Assembly: GCA_039621445.1 (NCBI GenBank) | Contig: CP154954.1 | Coordinates: forward strand, 47,657,847-47,721,846 | Source: Euglena gracilis | Taxonomy: Eukaryota > Euglenida > Euglenophyceae > Euglenales | Direction: 5' to 3' | DNA: 64,000 nucleotides | The notes under the pieces: generated by a model | What the model saw: the letters and a program-made list of their open reading frames with translations, nothing else | What the model was told of the DNA's origin: nothing | The model's database searches: none | Shown: piece after piece, positions 21,741 through 32,289 of the stretch | Numbering within the stretch: the first letter of the stretch is position 1 | How the letters are laid out: each line of letters starts with the position of its first letter | Made by a program: the position numbers and the translations under genes

Positions 21741-22680
21741 ACATCATTTTTATATCGAGAACTGTGTCCCAAACGCCGGTTCGGGCGGGAAACCTGTGCC
21801 TGGGACGCCGGTTCGGGCTACCGCCCGAACCGGCGTCCCAGGCACAGGTTTCCCGCCCGAACCGGCGTCTGGGACACAGTTTTTGAAACCGTGGCTAGGG
21901 GGCTCCGGTTTCATGCCCGAACCGGCGGCTAGGGAATCACGGCCAATTTCGCCCAAAATACCCATGTTTGGGGCAGTTTTGGGCAATTTTGGCCCAAATG
22001 GGCCGCCGGTCAAAAATGGCAGATTTCATACTTATGAAGGCATGTTACCCATTAATCGAAAGCTCTTTTAAAGGGCTTTCGACAGATGGCCACAGGATTC
22101 GGCCATAATGCATGCAGCGCTTATTTTCAGCGATCGTGTATTCCAAAATTTGACATCCTAATTCGTCAAATCCCACAGCTCAGGTTGCATATTGCATATC
22201 AAACGAAAGGTCTCGCCAACACCTTTCGCTTGGTGCCCACAGAACTCAGCCAGATTGCAAAGCGTCCTCAAAATCAGCGATCGCATTTTTCCGCATTTTT
22301 CGGACCCCATTTGCATATCTGAAATTCCACTTTTCAGCTACCATGTTGCCCATCGATCGAAAGCTCTTCTCAAGGGCTTTCTGCAGATGGCCTTAGATTT
22401 CTGTCATGCTGCATGGTATTCTATTTCAGAAATTCTCCAAAATTGGCCAAAAGGAAATTGTTGCTCAAAAAACCCCAATTTCTGGCCCAAGACCACCAAA
22501 AACTGCTCAAATATGATTTTCACCCGTCCACAAACCCTTTTGGACACTTTTTGGCACTTTTTATTTTGGGTCCCCCAGACGCAGGTTTCACGCCCGAACC
22601 TTCGGCGCAGAAATTTCCCGCCCGAACCGGCGTCCCAGACGCCGGTTCGGGCATGAAACCGGAGCCCCCAGCACGGTTTC
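21741..22680. mobile_element. Insertion made of a CCGGTTCGGGC foldback and the CTCTT-AAGGGCTTTC repeat
   Basis: It splits the preceding repeat. Positions 21762-21882 form a long hairpin from aactgtgtccc to gggacacagtt with gccggttcgggc modules. Positions 22055-22400 hold aaagctctttt, gggctttcgacagatggcc and gcatatcaaacgaaaggt, also found at 36000-36340 and 52310-52640. Positions 22575-22680 return to cccgaaccggcgtcccagac palindromes. No coding recognised. Confidence 0.65.
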
Positions 22681-22888
22681 AGGGTAAATTGGTTGTATTA
22701 ACGCCTCTTGGCGGGCTGCACCCCCATTTTTGGCCAGCATGAGGGGGAGGGGGGAATGCCACATTTTTTAGAATTATAAACCCCGGAAAACATGGATTCT
22801 TTTTGTTGGGTTTCACAAAACAGAAGGGTCTGAAACAGGCCTTTTGAGTGAACGATATTGCACATTCGTCAACCACAACGATCTGAGG
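22680..22888 (+). repeat. Dispersed ~500-bp repeat, interrupted copy, part 2
   Basis: Resumes at gggtaaattggttgtattaa and continues to a ttttgagtgaacg and ttcgtcaaccac block, matching 10330 down to 10150 in reverse. It ends where the next MITE begins. Confidence 0.65.
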
Positions 22889-23272
22889 AGGGTAGGCGCG
22901 CCGCTCGAGGGGGTCCGGGACCCCCCCCCCCCTGTGCGGCCCCTGCGCGGCCGCCCACGCAGCCGCTCGCCCCCCTGGACCCCCCCCACCGTGCCTAGCA
23001 TAGCCAAGAAAAAAAATTGGTAAAAAAATCGCGACTTTTTTTGAGGCCCAAAATCACAAAAAATGACCATTTTCGGACATAAAATGGCAAATTTGGGGGC
23101 CGCGCGCTCTGCGCGCGGCCAAAAAAAAGCACTTTTTTTTGTCAAAGATGGCCCAAAAATGGCAAAAAATGACCACCTTTTGGACCCGAAAATCACCGAT
23201 TTTAGGAAGCGCGCCGCCCGCGCGGCCGCTCGCCCCCCCCCTCAGCCCCCCCCCCCCCACTGTGCCTAGCAT
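22889..23272. mobile_element. AGGCTAGGC-type MITE, copy 2
   Basis: Same internal order as 20969-21333, with imperfect ends (agggtaggc and gcctagcat). It abuts the previous repeat on the left and a T/A-run foldback on the right, so no target duplication is visible. Confidence 0.7.
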
Positions 23273-23277
23273 ACTTG

Positions 23278-23419
23278 GCATTTTTTTGTTTTTTTTAAAA
23301 AAACAACACAACGTGTTTTTTTTTAAAAAAAACGCCAAAAAAAAACATAAAAAAACAAAAGGAAAATTTCATTGAAAAAACACGTTATGAAACACCCAAA
23401 CCATACTTCGAATCCTACT
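23278..23419. repeat. T/A-run foldback repeat, copy 3
   Basis: Block from ggcatttttttg through aaaattcattgaaaaaacac to cgttatgaaacacccaaacc, as at 9140-9300. Confidence 0.55.
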
Positions 23420-23677
23420 ACCGGGGGGATTAAAATACCGCTCGGTAGCAATACCGAATGGATTAATACCGCTCTTTAATAAAGCCTGCCAGACGCCTGA
23501 TCGTTACGATGTGAGACCGAAAAAACGCACTCCGCGATCCAGATTAATTTTTGCCTGATCCTAATTCCGGCCGGCGTGCCAGAAAAATGCCCAGTTCGCC
23601 AGTTACGGAAAATCGCCCAGTGAGCGGAATTAATCCAATCGGTAATTAATGCTGCGCGGTATTTTCATCCCTCCGGT
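23420..23677. mobile_element. 258-bp MITE with 22-bp terminal inverted repeats
   Basis: The left end accgggggg-attaaaataccgc and the right end, reversed, accggaggg-atgaaaataccgc differ at two positions. The interior lacks G-runs, unlike its surroundings, and has repeated ggattaat and taccgctc words. It is a single copy in this window. No target duplication could be fixed. Confidence 0.7.
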
Positions 23678-23679
23678 AA

Positions 23680-23965
23680 GTTCAAAAATTGCCAAAAAAA
23701 ATGGTCAAAAACATTCAAAAAATGCAAAAAAATGCAACTGTAAGACTTTTTTCATTTTTTGTTTAAGGAAATATTTGGCAGAAATGCCCCGAAACTTGCC
23801 AAAAATGATTGAAAATATGAAAATTTTTGAATATGAAAATATTGAAAAAATTTTCCGAGCAAGACCTTGTTGGCGTTTTTTTGTTTTTTTTAAAAAACAT
23901 TGTTAGAATTAAAAAAAACAAAAAAAACAGAGTCCAAAAAAAACAGGTTGCCAACTATGGTGCCC
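23680..23965. repeat. AT-rich dispersed repeat and T/A-run hairpin
   Basis: Relatives of the block at 9305-9440 and 16915-17080 (aaaattgccaaaaaaaatggtc and ggcagaaatgcc), then a ggcgtttttttg/A-run hairpin. Confidence 0.5.
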
Positions 23966-24149
23966 AGCCTCCTGTGACTTGTGAAAAGCAGATGATACTA
24001 TCCATTTTGTGTCCCAGATCTCTGGGTGATGAACCACGCAGCCTTTTTTCCTGGAGGTTGGGAAAATATCTGTGACATGTTGGTGAGATTTCTTTAAAAG
24101 CAACAATTGCTTCCGGAAAAAGCATTTTTTTCATGAATTTTTGGTGGAC

Positions 24150-24420
24150 AAGTTTTGTTTGGGGGTGGTTCGGGAGGGGGGGGGGGGGGGGAGGGGGGGG
24201 GGGGGGGGGGAGGCGGGGAGGAATCATGGCCCAACCACCCCCACACGTTTTTTTTATTTGGCATCACCCAAATTTGCATGTAATTTTCCTTTGGTCGACC
24301 AAAAAATGTGCCCGCCAAAATCCGGGACGCGAGGGGGACGCGGGGGGGGGGGGGGGGGGGGGGGGGACGCGGGGGGGGGGGGGGGGGGGGGGGGGGGCGG
24401 GGAGAACACCCCCTTTGGTA
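24150..24420. repeat. GGGACGCGGGG G-tract repeat, copy 1
   Basis: Two long G blocks flank a conserved middle with ccacccccacacg, catcacccaaatttgcatgt, ttcctttggtcgaccaaaaa and gccaaaatccgggacgcg. The same middle is at 46400-46505 and, inverted, 50935-51060. ORFs rich in Gly or Pro are artefacts. Confidence 0.75.
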
Positions 24421-24539
24421 CATATGATGAGAGTCCAGGACCCCCCTTGTCTGGTTCCGCAACTAGCAACTCCAAAACACCTTTTTTTCATTCTTTGTAG
24501 ATTTGTTGAAGGTTATTACAGAGCTCCAAACGTTTTTGA

Positions 24540-24840
24540 AAAGCAGTGCGTCCCGTCCAGGGTAGACGGATCGTTTTTAAACAAGTCGTTTTTCAACATC
24601 GTTTTTTCGCAATCCGACAAAATGAAAACCGCCGAGCCGACATTCGCGACAACGAACCGACAGCGACTGCCGAAAACCGACTATGCGGTTTTGCTATAGC
24701 ACCGTTTTTTTTTGTATGTTCGCCCCTGATGGGAAAGAAGGTTCAACCGTACGTTTGCTACGCAGCAACGCACTTTCGACCGCTAAAAAGAATTTTCACC
24801 TTTCGCCGCAGCGCCCCCACCCCACACCGTGACAACATTT
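24540..24840. other. Unassigned stretch, compositionally distinct
   Basis: CGA/ACCGA-rich (for example cgccgagccgacattcgcg) with no G runs and no convincing ORF. A ctatag and an aagaaggttcaaccg phrase are visible, but no gene or promoter can be supported. Confidence 0.25.
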
Positions 24841-24929
24841 GAAAAAAAGTGCCAAAAGGTTTTATTTTTCTCAAACAGACTTTCCAAGAATGTGCCACGC
24901 CAAAAACTTGACAAAAACTTGATGCAACC

Positions 24930-25200
24930 TGTCGCCCAAATTTGGGCACCACGTCTGGCCCAAAACTGGGCACTTTCTGTGACACAAAACTCCACCCTCT
25001 GTGACACAAAACTGGCCACCATCTGTTTTGGCACCACGTCTGGCCCAAAACTAGACACCATGTGTAACACAAAAATGGCCATCTCATCTGCCCCAAAACT
25101 GGGCAACACATCTGGACCAAAACTGGCCAGCATGTCTGGCCCAAAACTGGGCACCACCTGTGGCCCAAAACTGGCCACCACCCATGGCACAGATTTTAGG
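24930..25200 (+). repeat. Degenerate satellite (cccaaaactggcca), copy 2
   Basis: About ten units such as tctggcccaaaactggg and gacacaaaactggccacc. Same family as 18705-18905. Confidence 0.75.
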
Positions 25201-25309
25201 GATGTGAATGCCAAAACCTTTGGGATGGGGAAAATTGGAATGCCTATTGGAAAAGGGAAACCAAAAGACAGCAAGAGGCAAAAAGGTGAAAGTTTTTGAA
25301 ATCTAAGGG

Positions 25310-25505
25310 GGGGATGGGTCCAGCAGGCTGGGGAAAAATGGGGCCAGCAGTTGTGGAAATGTCTAAGGGGCTAGGTCCAGCAGGCTGGGTCAAAATGTGC
25401 CAGAACTTTTGGAAATGTCTGGGGGGGCCTTGGTCCAGCAGGCTGGGGTAAAATGGGGCTAGATGCTGTGGAAATGTCTGGGGGGCTGGGTCCAGCAGTT
25501 AAATC
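25310..25505 (+). repeat. Tandem repeat, ~57-bp period
   Basis: The phrase tggaaatgtct recurs at 25354, 25410 and 25469, with ggtccagcaggctggg in each unit. About 3.5 copies. Confidence 0.8.
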
Positions 25506-25529
25506 CATCAGATTGGAATGAATGGGGAC

Positions 25530-26045
25530 CACTTTCGGGAACTCGCCACCATAAACGCAACAAGACTTCCAGACTGACTGTAAGGCAAAAGCAAAAGCAA
25601 AAACAACAGAGAGAGAAAGTTGCACTTAGTGATGGTGCTGTGTGGGCCTTTTCAGACCATCGCAGTTGTCCATGGACTGCAGGGCCTTTCCAGGCCACCA
25701 CATAATGTGGGGCCTTTTCGGGCCACATATACATAACCAGATAGAACAACAAGGCCTTTTCAGCCACTGTATAGACCAAATGTCAAAGTGACCAAGTGCT
25801 GCAAAAATAGATTGGCCAAGGAATACTTGCGGCGTGGAGCTTGCTCAGTGCAACTTTGAGCCTTGGTTTGCACCTGCCAATTTAAAAACGGAAGAACAGA
25901 CCAGACCCACGCCGAGCAAGTTAGGAATCTGGCGAAAGGACAAGGATCGACTACTTCTTAACTCGCGATCTCATTTCGACTGTAATCTACACGTTTTTTT
26001 GCTCTTCGACAATTAAACACCTCGGAAACCGGTTTCCGACAAATA
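25530..26045. other. Unassigned stretch
   Basis: No G runs. It includes repeated gggccttttc(a/g)g(g/a)ccac words at 25647, 25680 and 25712, and an A-rich caaaagcaaaaacaac run. No domain recognised. Confidence 0.3.
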
Positions 26046-26049
26046 AACG

Positions 26050-26860
26050 TCATCCCTGGTCCCGTCACATTGTTGTTGCCTCTGGTAATGATGCGCAGTG
26101 ATTGCAAAGCTGTTTTTTTCCAACCCAAAGTGAACAATTTTGCTTTAGGAAGACTTTGAGAAGAGGTTGCTTGTACCCTAGAGTTGTCGTTGGATAAAAT
26201 TTTTGGAAGCTAATGTAAAGTGTGGCCATCCATGTGAATTGATGGCATTCCAATGCGAGACTTTGAGGAACAGCTTTTGGAGCAGTCGTTGTATGATCCT
26301 TCACCTCCCACATTTGTGAATTTTTGAGAGCTAGCTTTGCCCAACCTTTTGGGGGTGGCTCCCCTATGACCCCCTTGTGACCCCGGCAATCAAGGGTTTC
26401 GTCTCCCAACACCCACAGGGGTCTTTTTGCAAAATGAGCAATGCGCGAGACCCTCAAGCCATCAAATGCAAACATGAAGCCCAAAAAGAGAGGCGGCAAC
26501 AAAAATGTGAATTAAGTGACAAAGTTCTCCCAAAGGATGAAGGACAATTTATGGATTCCTTTTGCTTTGCCTTTTTTCACATTGTGGGCATTGCGACCCC
26601 CAGCGACCCCCCTGTGACCGCGGCCCACCCCCTTTGGGTGGAAGATGCGTGGTCATATTGTACAATCAATATGCAGACTCTTGAAGACATTCCCACCAAT
26701 TCCATTTTGAATCTTAGCATCTGTTGTAAAATTTTAAGTTCCTTGGCTCAGATTGTTACAGACGGGTTTCCCTACAAAATTGTCTATCAGGGCTTAAATT
26801 TCATGGGTCAGAGAGTCAACTATGGAGACAAGGCAGTACAGTTGGTCAACCCTTGGGACC
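26050..26860 (-). repeat. Dispersed repeat with orphan peptide family (LGYKQPL), copy 2
   Basis: Minus strand. The ORF 26502-26065 (145 codons) holds KLALK-x-SQMWE and TLGYKQPLLKVFLKQ in one open frame, about 50 residues apart. The inverted copy at 7720-8420 has both blocks but with stops. The following nucleotide blocks (around ctctgacccatgaaatt and gtctgcatattgattgtac) also match. This is the better-preserved copy. No known domain recognised; an internal exon or transposon gene is possible. Confidence 0.45.
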
Positions 26861-26950
26861 CCCCCCTCCCCCCCCTGTACAGTTCCAACCCCCCCTCCCG
26901 GGACCCCCCCCTCCCCCCCCACTTCCAACCCCCCCGAGACAGATGAAAAA
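26830..26950. repeat. GTACAGTT C-tract repeat, copy 1
   Basis: gcagtacagttgg, C runs with tcccccc, ctgtacagttccaacc, then cgagacagatgaaaa. Relatives at 28485-28590 and, inverted, 35700-35990. Confidence 0.6.
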
Positions 26951-26999
26951 TTTTTTGAAAAAACGGCTTGTTTTTTTAACAAAAACAAAACATGCTTTT

Positions 27000-27115
27000 T
27001 TAAGGGGGTGGTGCGGGTCGCGGGGGGGGGGGTCATGGGGGGTCACGGGAGGGGGGGGGACCCGGGGGGGGGGGGGCGGTCAGGGGGGGGGGGGGGTCAC
27101 GGGGGAAATATGACA
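27000..27115. repeat. GGTCACGGGGG array
   Basis: Repeated ggtca(c/t)ggggg units with long G runs. Others at 27690-27880, 28110-28180 and 45970-46015. Confidence 0.7.
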
Positions 27116-27308
27116 CTTTGCAGGTAGCCGGGAGGCAACGGCAACATCCATGACGTTGCATCTGCATTGTGATAAAATTGGTCATTTTTTGAAAGGGAAT
27201 TTTGTTAGGATTTTCTTGACCAACACGTTTTTGGGATGAAGTTTGGGCCGTTTTTGACAAAATTCCGTTTTGGGGGGAAATGCACTAGTTTTTGGCACTT
27301 CTTCAAGG

Positions 27309-27650
27309 CATAGCTGGCGGTTTTTTTTGTTTTTTTTGAAAAAAAATGTTTTTTTTGTTTTTTATTAAAAAAATGGGCAAAAAAAAGGCAAAAAAAACAA
27401 AGCGGAAAATGATGGTCCAAATTTTGCCTTTGATCGCAAGGGTGAACCAATCTTAGCTCAAATGACTTGAAAACCAATACTTTTGGTTGTCTTCAACCCA
27501 AATTTGATGTTTTTCTCTGACCGAGGATGGGTAAAAAAAAGCTAAAATTTGAGGCAAGAAATTTTTTTGCCCTGGATCCTCAATGGCGTTTTTTTTAAAA
27601 AAAAAACCGTGTTTTTTTTTTACTTCGTTTTAAACGAAGTGCTAGCTATG
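27309..27650. mobile_element. hAT-type MITE, copy 2
   Basis: Ends CATAGCTGGC and GCTAGCTATG. The interior matches copies 1 and 3 but is shorter (342 bp) and lacks the central palindrome arm. Flanks cttcaagg and ctttaaag agree at 6 of 8 positions, consistent with a decayed target duplication. Confidence 0.75.
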
Positions 27651-27689
27651 CTTTAAAGGGCAAAGATTTTTGGCCATTTTTGGCGAAAA

Positions 27690-28180
27690 ATGGGGGGGTC
27701 ACGGGGGGGTAACTGGGGGGGGGGGGGGAACGGGGGGAGTTAGTACCCCCTAAGAAAAAAATATGTTTTTAATTTTGTGAAAAAAAAACATCATGGAGGG
27801 TTTGGGGGTGGTTCGGGTCACGGGGGGGTCACGGGGGGGGTCACGGGGGGGGGCACGGGGGGGGGGACGGGGGGAACACCACATTTTTGTTGGCAAAATT
27901 AGGAATCACCGAGCCGGAATTTTTGTGGGAAAATTCCACAAATTAGGAATCCCCACACCTGAAATTAGGAGTTTGACACCAAATTAGGAATCACCAAGCC
28001 CAAATTTGAAAAATTTACACCTCAAAATTAGGAATCTGCCTGAGAATTTAATGAAATTAGGCATCACCAGCCAAAATTCCCTACAAAATTGCGCCGAAAA
28101 GGGTCCTTGTTCGGGTCACGGGGGGGTCACGGGGGGGGGTCACGGGGGGGGTCACGGGGGGGGGGGCACGGGGGGAACAC
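27690..28180. repeat. GGTCACGGGGG arrays enclosing a CAAATTAGGAATC satellite
   Basis: Positions 27890-28090 carry aaattaggaatc units every 20-30 bases between two G arrays. The satellite continues at 28735-28870 and appears inverted at 52790-53120. Confidence 0.7.
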
Positions 28181-28484
28181 CCCCTTTGGGAAAAAAAGAA
28201 AACATGTCTTTGTCTGTTTTTTTTTGGAAAAACATATTTTTTGTTCTTTGTTGAAAAACAAAAAAACGTCAACCCTGGCTCAATTCTGCCAAGTGTGCCA
28301 AAGGGGAGTGATTGAAGCTGCTTCCTGCCCTTCTGCTGAGTGTTTAAAGTGAAAACATTGGCCACTTTTCTTTTAAAAAGAGACAAATATTTCGCAAAAT
28401 GCATCTGAATTTCGCAAAATCCATCATTGCGCAAAATCCAACCACAATTGGACAAAAAAATGTTGCAACTGTCTTGGGGGTAGG

Positions 28485-28870
28485 CAGTACAGTTGTGATT
28501 TTCTGGGGACCCCCCCCCCCTCCCCCCCCCTGTACAGCTTCCAACCCCCCCCCTCGGACCCCCCCCCTCCCCCCCCTTGTGCCTTGTCTCCTATTCATGT
28601 CCCCAGGGGTCCTATAGAAATGTCCTCCATTCTCCCATTTCCTGCTTGGCAGGGACCAACAAAAATGTCCGACCGGGTCCAACAATTGTGCCTGTCTGTT
28701 GCAATTTGTGCTTGTCCGTTGTAACACACCCAAATTCGGGTTACCCCTCAAATTTCAGTATTTTACACCTAAAATTAGGCATTTGTCACTCAAAATCAGG
28801 AATACACACATGAAAAAAAGGATTTGCCCTCAAATTAGGAATTAGCACACTAAATCAGGAATTTGCCTCA
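28485..28870. repeat. GTACAGTT C-tract, fragment of the 7.7-kb family, and AAATTAGGAAT satellite
   Basis: Positions 28485-28590 are the C-tract repeat. Positions 28600-28720 match 7930-7810 in reverse (cctatagaaatgtcctcc). Positions 28735-28870 are satellite units. Confidence 0.6.
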
Positions 28871-28899
28871 CAAAATCTATAGCGTTTTTCGATGTAATT

Positions 28900-29880
28900 C
28901 GCCCGCGGGGAATCCTCAAATTTCCTGGTGGGAAGTGTTTTTTTGTCCCAGAGCCCCAGGTCGTCCAGAGAGCCGGAAATAGTGGGGTTTGGTGTTTTGA
29001 AGGAATGTATATCACTTCCAAATGCTTCTGCCACTCAATAATTTGTTTTTATTTTCGGCCCCTTTTTGGCCTTGAGGAAGGCACAAAATGGTTAGGCAAA
29101 GGGTCCGATGCTTCTCCAGAGGATCCCGGCATAAAATTAACCCCGAATTCCAAGGACCAATCCGCCGGCTTTCTGAGCCCCCTGAACCCAATTTCACCAT
29201 CATTTACATCATTTACATTTCGAAGCGATTTCTAAGGTACTTTTGATTCCAAGACTCACCTTTTTCATGTGATTCTTTGTGCAGAGCAGGAATGAAATCA
29301 AGGCAACATAGAGGCCTTCAGAGCAAGTCTTCACCACTTAGGCAAGCTGGAATGTAGTCCATGGCGTGCGCGTAAGAATGCACCACTTTCGCTTGGGTGA
29401 TTCGTCCAATGTTGTTCTTCATGATATCCCTCAATATCCTCGCCCTGGCTCTCATCTTCTGTCCACGTTGTAGATTGTCAGTTGCACATATTTCTGTGTG
29501 GCGTAAGACCAGCTCTTGCTTTGAAAGTTTTTACATGAAAGTTAGGAAACACCCTTAGTACGCAAATCCTAAATGTGATGGTAGTATGTCCTCTGGTTTG
29601 GCTAATCCGACCTAATCCTAATTTCACCCTCTCAAGGCATGACAGGAATGACAGGCGGCCACCGACTGGACGAACGGTATACGTACGAGAACCTACATGA
29701 AAGGACAATTTTGGATCTCTGGTTTTAAAGCTACGACTTTGAGTTGAATTCAAGGTTGGTGTCTGCTGTGGTGTGCTGCTGAAGGACTTCTACGACCAGT
29801 ATATTTATCGCCTGAAGTCGTGTTACCTGGAGAATGTTTATTTAGTCAGCACGCTTCAATTGGTGTGAGACTTGTTTTTG
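28900..29880. other. Unassigned 1-kb stretch without G tracts
   Basis: Low in homopolymers and without visible repeats, so it may include exons. No frame, splice pair or motif could be defended. Short ORFs at 29005-29235 (+) and 29753-29478 (-) are unremarkable. Confidence 0.3.
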
Positions 29881-29959
29881 TTTGTTGCCTTCTTTTTCTG
29901 CTGTTCAACGAATGTCCTTGTCCAAAAAAATCCAAGAAACAGTCCTGAACACTTTTGTG

Positions 29960-30185
29960 TTACAGGCAGTGGCCAATTTTGGACCAGCTGGTTGCCAGTT
30001 TTGGGCCAGTTTCAGGCCAAATATGTTCATCTGTGGTGGCCAGTTTTGGGCCACAGATGCTGGCCAGTTTTGGGCTAGATGCGGTGACCAATTTTGCGCC
30101 AGATGTGGTGGCCAGTTTTGTGCCACAGCTGGTGGCCAGTTTTGTGCCACATTTGGTGGCCAGATTTGTGCCACGGATGGTGGCC
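29960..30185 (-). repeat. Degenerate satellite (tggccagttttgggcca), inverted copy 3
   Basis: About eight units such as ggtggccagttttgggccac, the reverse complement of the 18.7 and 24.9 kb satellites. Confidence 0.75.
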
Positions 30186-30189
30186 TAAA

Positions 30190-30569
30190 AACCGAAAAAA
30201 AATTCTGGATCAGTCGTCATCACAAAATCCTGGTTAAACCGCTATCACTGAAAACACTTTATTCGGTGAAAAACATGACGTGCCACTGAAAAAACAAGCC
30301 ACTGCCAGTCCCACCAAGGCGGTCTGGAGAAAATGAAGGAAACGAAGTCGAGTGGCACCGAGTGACAGACCCCGCAGGGTGGGGTTAAGCAAACTGTCTC
30401 GCGCCTCCGGCACACTCTTCATCTGTGCGTGGAACTCCACATAAATGTCCTCCACCCTGCGTTCACTCGATGGGAGGTGAAAATCGCCGCGAAGAGTTGA
30501 GCAAAAGGCACCCATTTCCTCACTCCCCAACGCCGAAAAAGGAAGCCCGAGGCTGACCTGAAGAATTTG
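30190..30569 (-). CDS. Uncharacterised minus-strand ORF, doubtful
   Basis: The minus ORF 30575-30234 (113 codons) has mixed composition with acidic and aromatic residues and lacks repeat-derived bias. Its start lies next to the target duplication of the adjacent MITE. No motif recognised. It could be an exon into which the MITE inserted. Confidence 0.2.
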
Positions 30570-30577
30570 ATTCATCC

Positions 30578-31004
30578 CATAGCTGGCACTTCGTTTAAAA
30601 CGAAGCCAAAAAAAACACCCTTTTTTTTAAAAAAACATGTTTTTTTTTAAAAAAAAACAAAAAAAACGCCATTGAGGGTCCAGGGCAAAAAAAATTTTGC
30701 CTTTAATTTTAGCTTTTTTGCCCATCGTCGGTCAGAGAAAGACACCAAATTTGGGATGTTTCAAGTTGAAACATCCCAAAATGTCAGAAAAATGCCCTAT
30801 TTTGACCATTCTTGTTGAAGACAACCAAAAGTATTGGTTTTCAAGTCATTTGAGCTAAGATTGGTTCACCCTTGCGATCAAAGGCAAAATTTGGACCATC
30901 ATTTTCCCCTTTGTTTTTTTTGCCGTTTTTTTTTGCCCGTTTTTTTAAAATAAAAAACAAAAAAAAAACGTTTTTTAAAAAAAACAAAAAAAACGCCAGC
31001 TATG
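30578..31004. mobile_element. hAT-type MITE, copy 3 (8-bp TSD attcatcc)
   Basis: Ends CATAGCTGGC and GCCAGCTATG with a perfect attcatcc duplication (30570-30577 and 31005-31012). Inverted relative to copy 1, same interior, 427 bp. The perfect duplication and close similarity to copy 1 suggest fairly recent movement. Confidence 0.88.
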
Positions 31005-31114
31005 ATTCATCCCACAAACGATGTGGAACTGGCACCTGCAACAAGGCCAGCCGTCTCTTAGATCTCTGCTGCTCCTCCGTTGTAAATCCATGATCAAAGT
31101 GCTTCGGGGGGTCG

Positions 31115-31335
31115 GCCCCCCCCCCCCCCTCACCGACCCCCTCGCCACGCAATTTTACCCCCCTCCCCCCCCCTTTTCAGACCCCCTCGCCATGCCATGT
31201 CAGGCAGGCCCGCCAAAGAAAATTGTCTTGGCAAACCCCCGCGCACCCCTCCCCGCCCATCCAAGAGCCCCTCGCCACACCAACCCCCCCCCCCCCAGCC
31301 GGAAACCTCACCACGGCGTGCCGACCCCCCTTCTG
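31115..31335. repeat. CCCCCTCGCCACGCC C-tract repeat
   Basis: Blocks cgaccccctcgccacgc, gaccccctcgccatgccatg, cgccaaagaaaattgtcttgg and cacggcgtgccgaccccc. Same family as 14805-15040 (inverted) and 37425-37672. Confidence 0.7.
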
Positions 31336-31374
31336 CACAGGTGACTGCGGTGGCTGTGGCTGAGAATGGTACAT

Positions 31375-31500
31375 CATGTAATGATGCTTCTGCCTTGTGG
31401 CATTTTGCACTCTGACACCAGGAGCAATGTCGGCAACTGACCTTCAATGGCCTCCCCATACCGTCAGATAACACAACGTCGAAGTGTTTATGAAGTTGAA
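31375..31500 (-). pseudogene. Possible hAT BED-finger fragment
   Basis: The minus frame reads DGMGRPLKVSCRHC followed by further Cys and His residues, in the style of a BED zinc finger. Nucleotides around cccatac(c)gtcagat-acacaa are shared with 19260-19300. The reading enters the C-tract repeat at 31335, so the fragment is truncated. The assignment rests on a short motif only. Confidence 0.22.
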
Positions 31501-31639
31501 CTCCACTGCCACCATTTTGAAGCCTGGGCAACTGGGGAGAAGAGAGACCGATGTGGGGAGAAGAGGATAATCCGAGCCGAATCTGGGAAGGTGAGAAAAT
31601 GCACAACGTTTGAGTCGGGAGAGAGCTAATTACAACACA

Positions 31640-32140
31640 ACGTGACATCGTCAGGGAATGGTTAGTGGAAGGTTGCCACGGTTCACGTCACCGAATTTTG
31701 GTGGGAGAGGAGGTCGCGAAAATCCTATTTTCGCGATTTTTGAAATTTCCGGAAATTCTAGAAATTTCCAATTTCGGGAATTCGGGAAAAAAAATATCGG
31801 AAATTTACCCATTGCTACACGGATTGTCACTTAGCGGGGGGGGTCACTTAGGGTGATATCAAAACAAAATTTTGATATCACCCCACCATTTTGGGGGGGA
31901 TTTTTTTGGGTGAACTCGTGATCTACACCATTTTTTCCATCAGGTTAAAAAATCTTTCGGAATATTTTCAAGAAAAATCAGTTGTTTTATGGCCATTTTT
32001 ATTTACAAAAATTTTATTCATGTTCAGGCCATGGCCATACCCCGGAGGGCCATTTAGGGGGGGGGGGGGGGCGTTTAGGGGGGTAATGGCAACTGGGTAT
32101 GTTTTGGTGCAAACTTGCCAAATTTGAGGCATATGGAATG
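31640..32140. other. Unassigned stretch
   Basis: Includes a gaaattt/aaatttcc-rich patch at 31735-31800 and an atatcaaaaca/ttttgatatcacc inverted repeat at 31855-31885. No gene recognised. Confidence 0.35.
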
Positions 32141-32289
32141 CTTTATGGCCCTTTTGGTGCCATTTTGTGGCATTTTATGGACATAGAGGTTACATAGAGG
32201 TAGAGGTGGTTCAGATAGAGGTGGAGGTTTTTATGTCGACCTCCACCTCTATCCGGCTGTGACCAAAGAATACGCAGGGGCAATTGGGC

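Noticed and set aside
24094-24700. Gly-rich and Pro-rich ORFs of up to 188 codons
   Set aside because: They are translations of G or C runs and stay open on both strands.
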